A stretch of 5,328 nucleotides of DNA from Oscillospiraceae bacterium (GCA_902782985.1 CACZPC010000296.1:1-5328); one strand, 5' to 3'; positions 1 through 5,328 are shown, counted from the first letter of the stretch. Made by a program: numbers and translations. The notes: generated from the sequence alone by a model not told the origin.

Positions 1-2
1 AC

Positions 3-533
3 CTTTCGGATGATTCATATGATATAGAGGATATCCTTCCCAGCGAACCTGATCTTTCTCTTCTGACCGTGAGCGGATCGGATACTGGTGTTGAAGTTAC
101 ATGCGGTGAGGACTATACGTCGTCACAGCTATATTCTATGCTCGGTGATATCACGGGATATACTTTTTACTATGAGTCATCGGGGCTGTTGTCCATCAGT
201 TACGGCGGTATGGTCATGATCTTTGAGACAGAAGAATATGTAGATAATGATTCTTGGAGCGGACAGCTCATATCGATCCGTATTGTCAACGGACTTCCGT
301 TCAGCATAGGCCAGGATATCTATGTCGGTATGGATAAGATGACACTTCTGGAGATCTATCCGTTCCTGTTCCAGGATGGAAGTGAGGAATCTTCCGAAAG
401 CGAAACTGAGAACGATGTAGTTAATCAGGGCGATATCACGATAGAACTCAGGGATTCTTCGGTCAGGTATGAGATCGAGTTGAGCTTCGATCAGAACGAC
501 TGTATTACCATGATCAAGATCGAGAAGGAATGA
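3..533 (+). CDS. 3' end of an acidic hypothetical protein, 5' end outside window
   Basis: The frame is open from the first bases of the window to a TGA at 531-533, giving 176 visible residues, so the true start lies upstream. A GTG at 69 could be read as a start, but no ribosome binding site precedes it and the frame stays open before it. I do not recognise the family. The visible part is rich in Asp, Glu and Ser, with an acidic Ser/Glu patch (about residues 127-138 of the visible part) separating two beta-rich stretches. The stretch around 'GQDIYVGMDKMTLLEIYP' resembles the 'vGmskeevl' signature of SmpA/BLIP-type small secreted domains, which would suit a lipoprotein or surface protein. That is inference only, because any signal peptide would lie outside the window. 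The last 20 bp overlap the 3' end of the convergent phosphatase gene. Confidence 0.75.
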   Translation, partial: LSDDSYDIEDILPSEPDLSLLTVSGSDTGVEVTCGEDYTSSQLYSMLGDITGYTFYYESSGLLSISYGGMVMIFETEEYVDNDSWSGQLISIRIVNGLPFSIGQDIYVGMDKMTLLEIYPFLFQDGSEESSESETENDVVNQGDITIELRDSSVRYEIELSFDQNDCITMIKIEKE

Positions 534-1266
534 TCCTTTCCTTAAGACCGCTGATCTGCTCGCTCGTCATCCCGTTATCCCTAAGATACTTACAGATATC
601 ACCATTATAATTCCTGTCAAGGTGATCGAGCAGTATGACCATATTCTCGGCATCGGAACGAAGTGTATGTTTGACATCTTCAGGCTTCTTCGCTATAAGC
701 GGATCAAGGAAATCCCTGGCATAGTCATAAGATACTTTATAGTTAAGGATAATATCTTCGCGGGAGGCTCCGGCAATGAGATAGAGGATAGCGGCGATAA
801 CGCCCGTACGATCCTTACCGTGAGCACAATGGAACAGGCAAATGCCGTCAGTATGAGTCCTTAATATATTGAGTATCTTTACTACACGGTCTCCGAGTTC
901 ATTCAACATGATAATGTAGAAGTCCCCCAGGCGATGAGTACGCAGAAATTCCATAGTAGGATCCGTTTCCGCAGCGGGATCGCCTACGAATAAAGGTATG
1001 TTATAGAAATCGATCGAGGGATCGTCCTTATAAGGATTACCGTCACGCTCAAGCTCTATCGTGGAACGAAGGTCGATAACCGTCTTAACTCCCATCGATC
1101 TGAGATGTCTTATACCTTCGTCTGTAAAGAAACAGGGACAACCCGAACGGATATATAGTCCTTTCGGAAAGATGTTACCGGAAGACAACGGCATGCCGCC
1201 TAATTCTCTTGTATTAAGAAGACCATCATAAGGGATCTTCTGCGATGCGGGATCGTAATTGCTCAT
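514..1266 (-). CDS. Tyrosine-protein phosphatase, Y_phosphatase3 / LipA-MptpB type
   Basis: This 250-residue protein carries the cysteine phosphatase P-loop HCAHGKDRTG at residues 146-155. Cys147 is the expected nucleophile and Arg153 the phosphate-binding arginine. Two further marks of the family are the N-terminal NTRELGG at 18-24 and the IDLRS strand at 64-68. The Lys-Asp-Arg in the loop is typical of the MptpB/LipA group, whose studied members cleave phosphotyrosine and often phosphoinositides; the substrate here is unknown. There is no signal peptide or membrane segment, so it is probably cytosolic. The length is in the usual range for the family. The ATG (complement of 1264-1266) is preceded by a weak GAGG (1272-1275) at a 5-nt spacing. 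It runs against all other genes in the window, diverges from tRNA-Arg and overlaps the upstream gene tail to tail by 20 bp, so it is likely monocistronic. Confidence 0.9.
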   Translation of the reverse strand: MSNYDPASQKIPYDGLLNTRELGGMPLSSGNIFPKGLYIRSGCPCFFTDEGIRHLRSMGVKTVIDLRSTIELERDGNPYKDDPSIDFYNIPLFVGDPAAETDPTMEFLRTHRLGDFYIIMLNELGDRVVKILNILRTHTDGICLFHCAHGKDRTGVIAAILYLIAGASREDIILNYKVSYDYARDFLDPLIAKKPEDVKHTLRSDAENMVILLDHLDRNYNGDICKYLRDNGMTSEQISGLKERIIPSRS

Positions 1267-1301
1267 AAAAACCTCGTATAAGTACCTGACATACGTGCGC
1301 T

Positions 1302-1331
1302 ATTTTACATGAAATTGTGGTTGACAATCAA
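1302..1331 (-). promoter_or_regulatory. Candidate promoter of the phosphatase gene
   Basis: On the minus strand, TTGATT (complement of 1326-1331) and TAAAAT (complement of 1302-1307) are separated by 18 bp. They match the sigma-A -35 and -10 consensus at 4/6 and 5/6 positions. The -10 lies about 36 bp before the ATG, leaving room for a short leader with the weak ribosome binding site. The -35 abuts that of the divergent tRNA promoter. Assignment is by motif only. Confidence 0.4.
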
Positions 1332-1349
1332 CAAGCCGTGTAATAGTAT
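1321..1349 (+). promoter_or_regulatory. Promoter of tRNA-Arg
   Basis: A perfect -35 hexamer TTGACA (1321-1326) is followed after 17 bp by TAGTAT (1344-1349), a 4/6 match to the -10 consensus. A better -10 match, TATTAT at 1347-1352, exists but at a 20-bp spacing. Transcription would start near 1356, giving a leader of roughly 28 nt to be removed by RNase P. The perfect -35 fits a strongly expressed stable RNA. Confidence 0.6.
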
Positions 1350-1383
1350 TATGTAGTCCTTTGAGTCATCGAAGGAATAACAT

Positions 1384-1460
1384 GCGCCTGTAGCTCAACT
1401 GGATAGAGTGTCTGACTACGGATCAGAAGGTTGTGGATTCGATCTCTGCCAGGCGCGCCA
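1384..1460 (+). tRNA. tRNA-Arg(ACG)
   Basis: The 77-nt sequence folds as a complete cloverleaf. The acceptor stem GCGCCTG (1384-1390) pairs perfectly with CAGGCGC (1450-1456), followed by discriminator G and an encoded CCA. The D stem is GCTC/GAGT. The anticodon stem TCTGA/TCAGA encloses the loop CTACGGA with anticodon ACG at 1418-1420. The T stem 1433-1437/1445-1449 has two wobble pairs and the loop TTCGATC. ACG is read as ICG after adenosine deamination and decodes CGU, CGC and CGA. It stands alone, not in a tRNA cluster. Confidence 0.97.
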
Positions 1461-1466
1461 TGATAG

Positions 1467-1501
1467 AAGGGTTACCTCTTATGAGGCAACCCTTTCTTTT
1501 T
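1467..1501 (+). terminator. Intrinsic terminator after tRNA-Arg
   Basis: The arms AAGGGTTACCTC (1467-1478) and GAGGCAACCCTT (1483-1494) pair with one A-C mismatch around a TTAT loop and are followed by a T-rich tract (TCTTTTT, 1495-1501). The hairpin begins 7 nt after the tRNA CCA and ends 7 nt before the ribosome binding site of the next gene, so any transcript reaching that gene from the tRNA promoter must read through it. Confidence 0.85.
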
Positions 1502-1507
1502 ATACAT

Positions 1508-1513
1508 AAGGAG
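1508..1513 (+). promoter_or_regulatory. Ribosome binding site that decides the hydrolase start
   Basis: AAGGAG at 1508-1513 lies 8 nt before the ATG at 1522, the normal distance. It lies only 2 nt before the in-frame ATG at 1516. This favours 1522 as the true start, which removes the leading Met-Asn. Confidence 0.75.
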
Positions 1514-1521
1514 ATATGAAC

Positions 1522-2046
1522 ATGAGAAGACTTCTTGTTGTAGTTGATATGCAGAATGATTTCGTAGACGGTGCTCTCGGATTTGACGGTGCCGATAAGA
1601 TCATTCCCGGAATCCTTGAGAAGATAGCTGAGTATGAGAGTAACAAAGATGAGATCGTATATACTCTCGACACGCATTTCGACGGATATATGGATACTCA
1701 GGAGGGAAAGAATCTTCCTGTACCTCATTGTATCAAGGGCAGTGAAGGCCATAAGCTCGTTCCCGCTCTGGCTGATGCACTGAAGGATAAGAAGTCTTTC
1801 TTAAAGCCTACTTTCGGAAGCCTTGAGCTTGCCTGTTACATCAATGAGCACGCTTCAGAATACTCGGCAATAGAGCTTTGCGGACTTGTATCCAATATCT
1901 GCGTCGTATCAAATGCTATCATCGCCAAGGCCGCCGCACCTGAAGCAGAGATAATCGTCGATAAAGCACTGACGGCTTCCTTTGACCCCAAACTCGGAGC
2001 GGAGGTGTTTGATATTCTTTCAGGAGTACAGGTCACAGTCAGATAA
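1522..2046 (+). CDS. Isochorismatase-family cysteine hydrolase, nicotinamidase-like
   Basis: The 174-residue protein (start at 1522; two residues longer if the ATG at 1516 is used) is a typical length for this family. With the 1522 start, the catalytic triad is Asp9 in VVVDMQNDF, Lys95 in LKPTFGS and Cys127 in VSNICVVSNA, with the usual cis-peptide site just before the Cys. Asp50 and His52 in LDTHFD and His69 in PVPHCIKGSEG match metal-binding positions of nicotinamidases, which turn nicotinamide into nicotinate and ammonia for NAD recycling. The PHCIKGSEG motif favours nicotinamidase over isochorismatase, and no siderophore genes are nearby. Another amide could still be the substrate, so no gene symbol is given. 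The protein is cytosolic. No separate promoter is visible in the 60 bp between the tRNA and the start. Trigger factor follows after 82 bp from its own promoter. Confidence 0.88.
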   Translation: MRRLLVVVDMQNDFVDGALGFDGADKIIPGILEKIAEYESNKDEIVYTLDTHFDGYMDTQEGKNLPVPHCIKGSEGHKLVPALADALKDKKSFLKPTFGSLELACYINEHASEYSAIELCGLVSNICVVSNAIIAKAAAPEAEIIVDKALTASFDPKLGAEVFDILSGVQVTVR

Positions 2047-2050
2047 AAAT

Positions 2051-2080
2051 TTGCAAAGCACGGCGTTGGTGTGCTAAAAT
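2051..2080 (+). promoter_or_regulatory. Extended -10 promoter of tig
   Basis: TTGCAA (2051-2056) and TAAAAT (2075-2080) are 18 bp apart. TG at 2072-2073 gives an extended -10 (TGCTAAAAT). It begins 5 bp after the hydrolase stop codon. The spacer carries the dyad AGCAC (2057-2061) / GTGCT (2071-2075), whose right arm touches the -10, so a repressor site is conceivable. The leader to the tig ATG is about 40 nt. Confidence 0.5.
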
Positions 2081-2128
2081 CCAAATTCGGTTGAATTTAA
2101 TTTATTTTAAGATAGGAGACAACAGATA

Positions 2129-3604
2129 ATGGCTACCATTGAGAAGAAAGAGAACAGTCAGGTGCAGATCGCGCTTGAGGCATCAAGAGAAGAGTTTGCT
2201 GCTGCACTTCAGAAGTCTTATAACAAGAATAAGAAGAGATTTCAGGTTCCCGGATTCCGTAAGGGAAAGGTTCCTTATCAGCTTGTAGTTAAGTATTACG
2301 GTGAGGGTATCCTTTACGAGGACGCCATTGATGAGATCGTTAATCCCGCATATGCTCAGGCAGTAAAGGAGAACAACCTTGAGGTTGTATCCCGTCCCGA
2401 GCTTGATGTTCAGGAGATCGGCGAGAATGGTCTTAAGTACACTCTTACAGTTACTGTTAAGCCCGAGGTTAAGCTCGGCAAGTATGAGGGCGTTGAGGTT
2501 CCTTATGCTAAGCGTGAAGTAACAGATGAGACTGTAGATGCAGAGATCGAGCGCATGAGAAAGAGGAATGCTACTCTTGAGAATGTTGAGGATCGTGCAG
2601 CTCAGAACGGTGATACAGTCGTTATCGATTATGAAGGATTCAAGGACGGCGTTGCATTTGAAGGCGGTAAGGGCGAGAGCTACAGCTTGAAGCTCGGTTC
2701 CGGTTCTTTCATCCCCGGCTTCGAGGATCAGGTCGTTGGTCATAAGGTAGGCGAGGAGTTCTCTATCGAGGTAAAGTTCCCCGAGGAGTATCACGCTGAG
2801 GAGCTCAAGGGCGCCGATGCTACATTTACAGTTAAGATCCACAACATCAAGGCAGAGATCCTTCCCGAGCTTGATGATGAGTTCGTAAAGGATGTTTCCG
2901 AGTTCGATACACTTGATGAGCTCAAGGCTGATATCAGAAAGAACCAGGAAGAGGCTGCAGAGAAGGATGCCAAGAATGTATTCATCAATGAGACTCTTAA
3001 GGTAGTTGCTGATAATACAGAGGTTGATATCCCCAAGGCTATGGTAGATAACGAGCTTGAGAATCTTGCTCAGGAGCAGGCTTCCAGAATGAGCCAGCAG
3101 GGACTTCAGCTTGATATGTATCTCCAGTATATCGGTCAGGATATGGAGCAGTTCAAGGAGAGTCTCCGTCCCATGGCTGAAATCAGAGTTAAGAATAACC
3201 TTGTTATCGAGGCTGTTTCCAAGGCTATCAAGATGGAAGCTACAGCTGAGGAGTACGATAAGGAAGTAGAGCAGATGGCTAAGGCTTACAATATGGATAA
3301 GGCCGACATCGCTAAGGCTCTCGGTGAGGACAATCCTTATATCAAGGAGAATATCATCAGCAGAAAGACAGTTGAGTATCTTGCAGATAAGGCAGTAAAG
3401 ACAGAGCCCAAGGCAGATGATGCTAAGGAAGAGAAGCCTGCCAAGAAGACAGCTGCAAAGAAGACTACAACTAAGAAGACAGCTGAGAAGAAGGAGTCCG
3501 ATAAGAAGGACGCTGAAGAAAAGCCCGCTAAGAAGACTACTGCAAAGAAGACTACAGCTAAGAAGTCCACAAAGAAGGATGACGAAGCAGCTGAGCAGGC
3601 TTGA
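2129..3604 (+). CDS. tig: Trigger factor with lysine-rich C-terminal extension
   Basis: Trigger factor is the ribosome-bound chaperone and peptidyl-prolyl isomerase that meets nascent chains at the exit tunnel by docking on ribosomal protein L23. The N-terminal ribosome-binding domain (about 1-145) contains the signature GFRKGKVP at 42-49. The FKBP-like isomerase domain spans about 150-243, with GDTVVIDYEG at 161-170 and IPGFEDQVVG at 195-204. The helical chaperone domain runs from about 245 to 420. The usual length is about 430 residues. Here 491 are present because residues 424-491 form an extra tail with 23 lysines in 68 positions. AGGAG at 2114-2118 lies 10 nt before the ATG. The gene has its own promoter and a strong terminator, so it is probably monocistronic. 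TTA, CTA and TCA codons are almost absent, as expected for a highly expressed gene. Identity is secure; the role of the tail is unknown. Confidence 0.97.
   Translation: MATIEKKENSQVQIALEASREEFAAALQKSYNKNKKRFQVPGFRKGKVPYQLVVKYYGEGILYEDAIDEIVNPAYAQAVKENNLEVVSRPELDVQEIGENGLKYTLTVTVKPEVKLGKYEGVEVPYAKREVTDETVDAEIERMRKRNATLENVEDRAAQNGDTVVIDYEGFKDGVAFEGGKGESYSLKLGSGSFIPGFEDQVVGHKVGEEFSIEVKFPEEYHAEELKGADATFTVKIHNIKAEILPELDDEFVKDVSEFDTLDELKADIRKNQEEAAEKDAKNVFINETLKVVADNTEVDIPKAMVDNELENLAQEQASRMSQQGLQLDMYLQYIGQDMEQFKESLRPMAEIRVKNNLVIEAVSKAIKMEATAEEYDKEVEQMAKAYNMDKADIAKALGEDNPYIKENIISRKTVEYLADKAVKTEPKADDAKEEKPAKKTAAKKTTTKKTAEKKESDKKDAEEKPAKKTTAKKTTAKKSTKKDDEAAEQA
3428..3577 (+). repeat. Lys-Lys repeat region in the tig tail
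   Basis: This segment encodes residues 434-483. KK doublets fall exactly every five residues at 439, 444, 449, 454 and 459, and again at 468, 473 and 478. A larger unit, EEKPAKKT(A/T)AKKT, occurs at 434-446 and again at 463-475, 29 residues apart. In DNA it appears as recurring AAGAAGAC(A/T) units with synonymous differences between the copies, so it is not a fresh exact duplication. Confidence 0.85.
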
Positions 3605-3629
3605 TCTTAATTTCAAATTGACTTACATG

Positions 3630-3659
3630 AAGGAGTCGGATCTGTTCCGACTCCTTTTT
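3630..3659 (+). terminator. Intrinsic terminator after tig
   Basis: The 11-bp perfect stem AAGGAGTCGGA (3630-3640) / TCCGACTCCTT (3646-3656) has a 5-nt loop and runs into five Ts (3655-3659). It starts 26 nt after the tig stop codon and separates tig from the clpX transcription unit. Confidence 0.9.
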
Positions 3660-3666
3660 GTCGGTA

Positions 3667-3701
3667 TTTGTATAAAAAATGTTACATGATTTTTATACAA
3701 A
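3667..3701 (+). repeat. AT-rich 12-bp inverted repeat upstream of clpX
   Basis: TTTGTATAAAAA (3667-3678) and TTTTTATACAAA (3690-3701) are perfect reverse complements separated by 11 bp. The spacer itself contains ATGT-T-ACAT (3679-3687). No T-run follows on either strand, so it does not look like a terminator. It ends 4 bp before the -35 region of the clpX promoter, a position suited to a regulator binding site. It matches neither CIRCE nor the CtsR heptad repeat. Confidence 0.7.
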
Positions 3702-3704
3702 ACA

Positions 3705-3734
3705 GAGTCATCGTCTCTGATATATTGATATAAT
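3705..3734 (+). promoter_or_regulatory. clpX: Extended -10 promoter of clpX
   Basis: A perfect -10 hexamer TATAAT (3729-3734) is preceded by TG at 3726-3727, giving TGATATAAT. The -35 region is poor: GAGTCA at 3705-3710 matches 3/6 at an 18-bp spacing. An extended -10 can compensate for this. The small dyad CAGAG (3703-3707) / CTCTG (3715-3719) overlaps the -35. The leader to the clpX ATG is about 38 nt. Confidence 0.6.
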
Positions 3735-3778
3735 GAAATCGCTAACGTAGTAGAAGCGCTAAAGGAGCATAATTAATA

Positions 3779-5101
3779 ATGGCAAATATGAGATATGGCG
3801 GCGGTGACAGAAATGAGATCTTAAGTTGCTCATTCTGCGGTAAATCCGAATATGATGTCCCGAGACTTTTCTCGGGTGTTAATTGTTATATATGTATAGA
3901 TTGTATCCGTACAGCTTACGGTATTATTGCCGAAGAAGAGAAGATACAGAAGCAGAAGAGGCTGAGTTCCACCCGTCCTAAGAAGATAATTACGCCTCAT
4001 GACATCAGGGCTAAGCTCGATCAGTATGTAATCGGTCAGGATGATGCCAAGATCACCCTTGCCGTAGCAGTATATAATCACTATAAGCGTGCATTTAATA
4101 CAATGTCTGAGGATGATACAGAGGTAGCTAAGAGTAATATCCTGCTTCTCGGTCCTACAGGTTCAGGTAAGACGCTGCTCGCACAGACTCTTGCCAGGAT
4201 CCTCGATGTGCCTTTCGCGGTTGCAGATGCTACTTCACTGACTGAAGCAGGTTATGTAGGTGAGGATGTAGAGAATATACTCTTAAAGCTCATTATGGCA
4301 GCTGATTATGATATAGAGCGTGCTCAGACAGGTATCATCTATATAGATGAGATCGATAAGATCACTAAGAAGAGCGAGAGTGTATCCATCACTCGTGATG
4401 TCAGCGGTGAGGGTGTTCAGCAGGCACTACTCAAGATCCTTGAGGGTACTGTAGCAAGCGTACCTCCCAAGGGCGGCAGAAAGCATCCCAATGAGGATTG
4501 CATCAAGATCGATACGACAAATATCCTCTTCATCTGCGGTGGTGCATTTGACGGCCTCGATGAGATAATAGCTGACAGACTTGCCGATAAGAAATTCGGA
4601 TTTAATGCCGATATTCAGTCCAAGAAGGACCTCCACAGCGGCCTTTATTATCACAGTGTAACTCCGATGGATCTTATGAAATTCGGCCTTATCCCCGAGT
4701 TCATCGGTCGTATACCTGTTGCGGTAGCACTTGATAAGCTTGATGAGGATGCTCTTGTCAATGTTCTTACTCAGCCAAAGAATGCCATTACCAAGCAGTA
4801 TAAGAAGATGCTTAAGCTTGATGATGTCGATCTTGAGTTTACGGAAGAATCTATTCGTGCTATCGCACGTAAGGCAATCGAGCAGAAGACCGGAGCCAGA
4901 GGACTTCGTGCCATTATCGAACTTGTCATGCGTGACGTTATGTATAACGTTCCTTCACAGAAGGATGTTACCAAGGTCGTGATCGATGAAGCCTGCATTA
5001 CAGAAGGCAAGGCTCCTACATTGATCTATAAGTCAAAGAAGAAGAATTCCGGAAAGGATAATGTTGACAGCAAGGATGTTGACGGCCTCGAAGCAGGCTG
5101 A
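3779..5101 (+). CDS. clpX: ATP-dependent Clp protease ATPase subunit ClpX
   Basis: ClpX is the hexameric AAA+ unfoldase that recognises tagged proteins, unfolds them and feeds them to ClpP in the cytosol. At 440 residues it has near-usual length. The N-terminal zinc-binding domain has C17-x2-C20 and C39-x2-C42, with an extra Cys at 36. Walker A is GPTGSGKT at 125-132, pore loop 1 is GYVGED at 158-163, Walker B is IIYIDEID at 186-193, the RKH pore loop is at 234-236, the arginine-finger segment is IPEFIGR at 305-311 and sensor 2 is GARGLR at 372-377. The ClpP-docking loop reads FGF at 273-275 where IGF or LGF is usual. The last 20 or so residues are a charged Lys/Asp tail. The start is the ATG at 3779, with AAAGGAG (3761-3767) 11 nt upstream. 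It follows tig but has its own promoter, and a ROK gene follows closely. Confidence 0.98.
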   Translation: MANMRYGGGDRNEILSCSFCGKSEYDVPRLFSGVNCYICIDCIRTAYGIIAEEEKIQKQKRLSSTRPKKIITPHDIRAKLDQYVIGQDDAKITLAVAVYNHYKRAFNTMSEDDTEVAKSNILLLGPTGSGKTLLAQTLARILDVPFAVADATSLTEAGYVGEDVENILLKLIMAADYDIERAQTGIIYIDEIDKITKKSESVSITRDVSGEGVQQALLKILEGTVASVPPKGGRKHPNEDCIKIDTTNILFICGGAFDGLDEIIADRLADKKFGFNADIQSKKDLHSGLYYHSVTPMDLMKFGLIPEFIGRIPVAVALDKLDEDALVNVLTQPKNAITKQYKKMLKLDDVDLEFTEESIRAIARKAIEQKTGARGLRAIIELVMRDVMYNVPSQKDVTKVVIDEACITEGKAPTLIYKSKKKNSGKDNVDSKDVDGLEAG

Positions 5102-5124
5102 TAATTAAGCTTGATCATTTGATC

Positions 5125-5133
5125 GGGGGGAGG
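5125..5133 (+). promoter_or_regulatory. Strong ribosome binding site of the ROK gene
   Basis: The G-rich tract GGGGGGAGG contains GGAGG (5129-5133) 5 nt before the ATG at 5139 and fixes that start. No promoter or terminator is visible in the 37 bp after clpX, so translation from a clpX read-through message is likely. Confidence 0.7.
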
Positions 5134-5138
5134 CAACC

Positions 5139-5328
5139 ATGGCACAGTCTTACTATATCTGTCTTGATATCGGCGGCACCAAGATCTTAGGTGCGATCTT
5201 CAATATGAAGAAAGAGATCGTATATCGCTTAAAGAAGAAGACAAAAGCTGACGGAGATTCCGAACAGAATGTAGAAGATACGATCATCAGCGTCGTATCC
5301 GAGATGATCGAGGAGTTCGGGATCAGTA
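5139..5328 (+). CDS. N-terminus of a ROK-family sugar kinase or regulator, cut by window end
   Basis: Sixty-three codons are visible before the window ends. The N-terminus MAQSYYICLDIGGTKILGAI has the phosphate-binding DIGGTK (residues 10-15) of the ASKHA fold and is typical of ROK proteins. These include glucokinases, other sugar kinases and, with an added DNA-binding domain, repressors. Here the kinase domain starts at residue 5 with no helix-turn-helix in front, so a kinase such as glucokinase is more likely than a NagC/XylR-type repressor. The diagnostic zinc-binding Cys motif and sugar-binding residues lie beyond the window, so substrate and symbol cannot be assigned. It lies 37 bp after clpX and is probably in the same transcript. 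Confidence 0.85.
   Translation, partial: MAQSYYICLDIGGTKILGAIFNMKKEIVYRLKKKTKADGDSEQNVEDTIISVVSEMIEEFGIS

Noticed and set aside
524..540. Bidirectional terminator between the convergent genes (AAGGA-ATGA-TCCTT)
   Set aside because: The stem is only 5 bp plus a wobble pair, and no convincing T-run follows on either strand.
622..864. An 80-residue + strand frame inside the phosphatase gene
   Set aside because: It is antisense to a well-supported gene, with no ribosome binding site and no recognisable domain.
1501..1506. TATACA as a -10 for the hydrolase gene
   Set aside because: No -35 or TG extension is present, and transcription would begin within the ribosome binding site.
2051..2080. CIRCE (HrcA) operator before tig
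   Set aside because: The GTGCTAA half is a good match, but the AGCAC and GTGCT cores are 9 bp apart instead of 13, and the left half matches only 5 of 9 positions.
2183..3616. A 477-residue open frame on the minus strand across almost all of tig
   Set aside because: It is codon-aligned antisense to tig. Stops there would need TTA, CTA or TCA codons in tig, which this biased gene nearly lacks. The product is an implausible Leu/Ser/Ile-rich string with no ribosome binding site or family features.
3417..3689. A 90-residue Arg/Leu-rich frame overlapping the end of tig in another + frame
   Set aside because: It is a frame-shifted reading of the AAGAAGAC repeats and runs through the tig terminator, so it is a shadow of the lysine tail.
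3705..3713. The 9-mer GAGTCATCG shared by the tRNA leader (1363-1371) and the clpX promoter region
   Set aside because: A third copy lies inside the first coding region (174-182), and many 9-mers recur by chance in a window this long.
3733..3750. Leader peptide ATG AAA TCG CTA ACG TAG before clpX
   Set aside because: The ATG overlaps the -10 hexamer and so lies upstream of the predicted transcription start. It has no ribosome binding site.

Overview
The window reads as ordinary chromosomal DNA from an anaerobic Bacillota bacterium, most likely class Clostridia. The basis is the moderate base composition, heavy use of AAG, GAG and CTT codons, strong AGGAGG-type ribosome binding sites, extended -10 promoters, a tRNA with encoded CCA, and clostridial-type housekeeping proteins. 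Family or genus cannot be fixed from this sequence alone. I see no insertion sequence, phage gene, CRISPR array or toxin-antitoxin pair.

Layout. Bases 1-533 hold the 3' end of an unrecognised acidic protein on the + strand. It converges on, and overlaps by 20 bp, a minus-strand gene (514-1266) for a tyrosine/lipid phosphatase with the motif HCAHGKDRTG. A 117-bp divergent intergenic region carries back-to-back promoters, one for the phosphatase and one for tRNA-Arg(ACG) at 1384-1460. A strong intrinsic terminator follows the tRNA. It lies directly against the ribosome binding site of a nicotinamidase-like cysteine hydrolase (1522-2046).

The second half is a protein-quality-control block. It holds trigger factor (tig, 2129-3604) with its own promoter and terminator, then clpX (3779-5101) behind an extended -10 promoter and a striking AT-rich inverted repeat. 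The first 63 codons of a ROK-family sugar kinase/regulator follow 37 bp after clpX. Trigger factor catches nascent chains at the ribosome exit tunnel, and ClpX unfolds proteins for ClpP. The tig-clpX order is a classic one, but no clpP lies between them here.

The points most worth a second look are the histone-H1-like lysine-rich tail on trigger factor, the 12-bp perfect inverted repeat before clpX, the terminator pressed between tRNA-Arg and the hydrolase gene, and the phosphoinositide-phosphatase-like active site of the minus-strand phosphatase. I did not find evidence for a previously undescribed multi-gene system.
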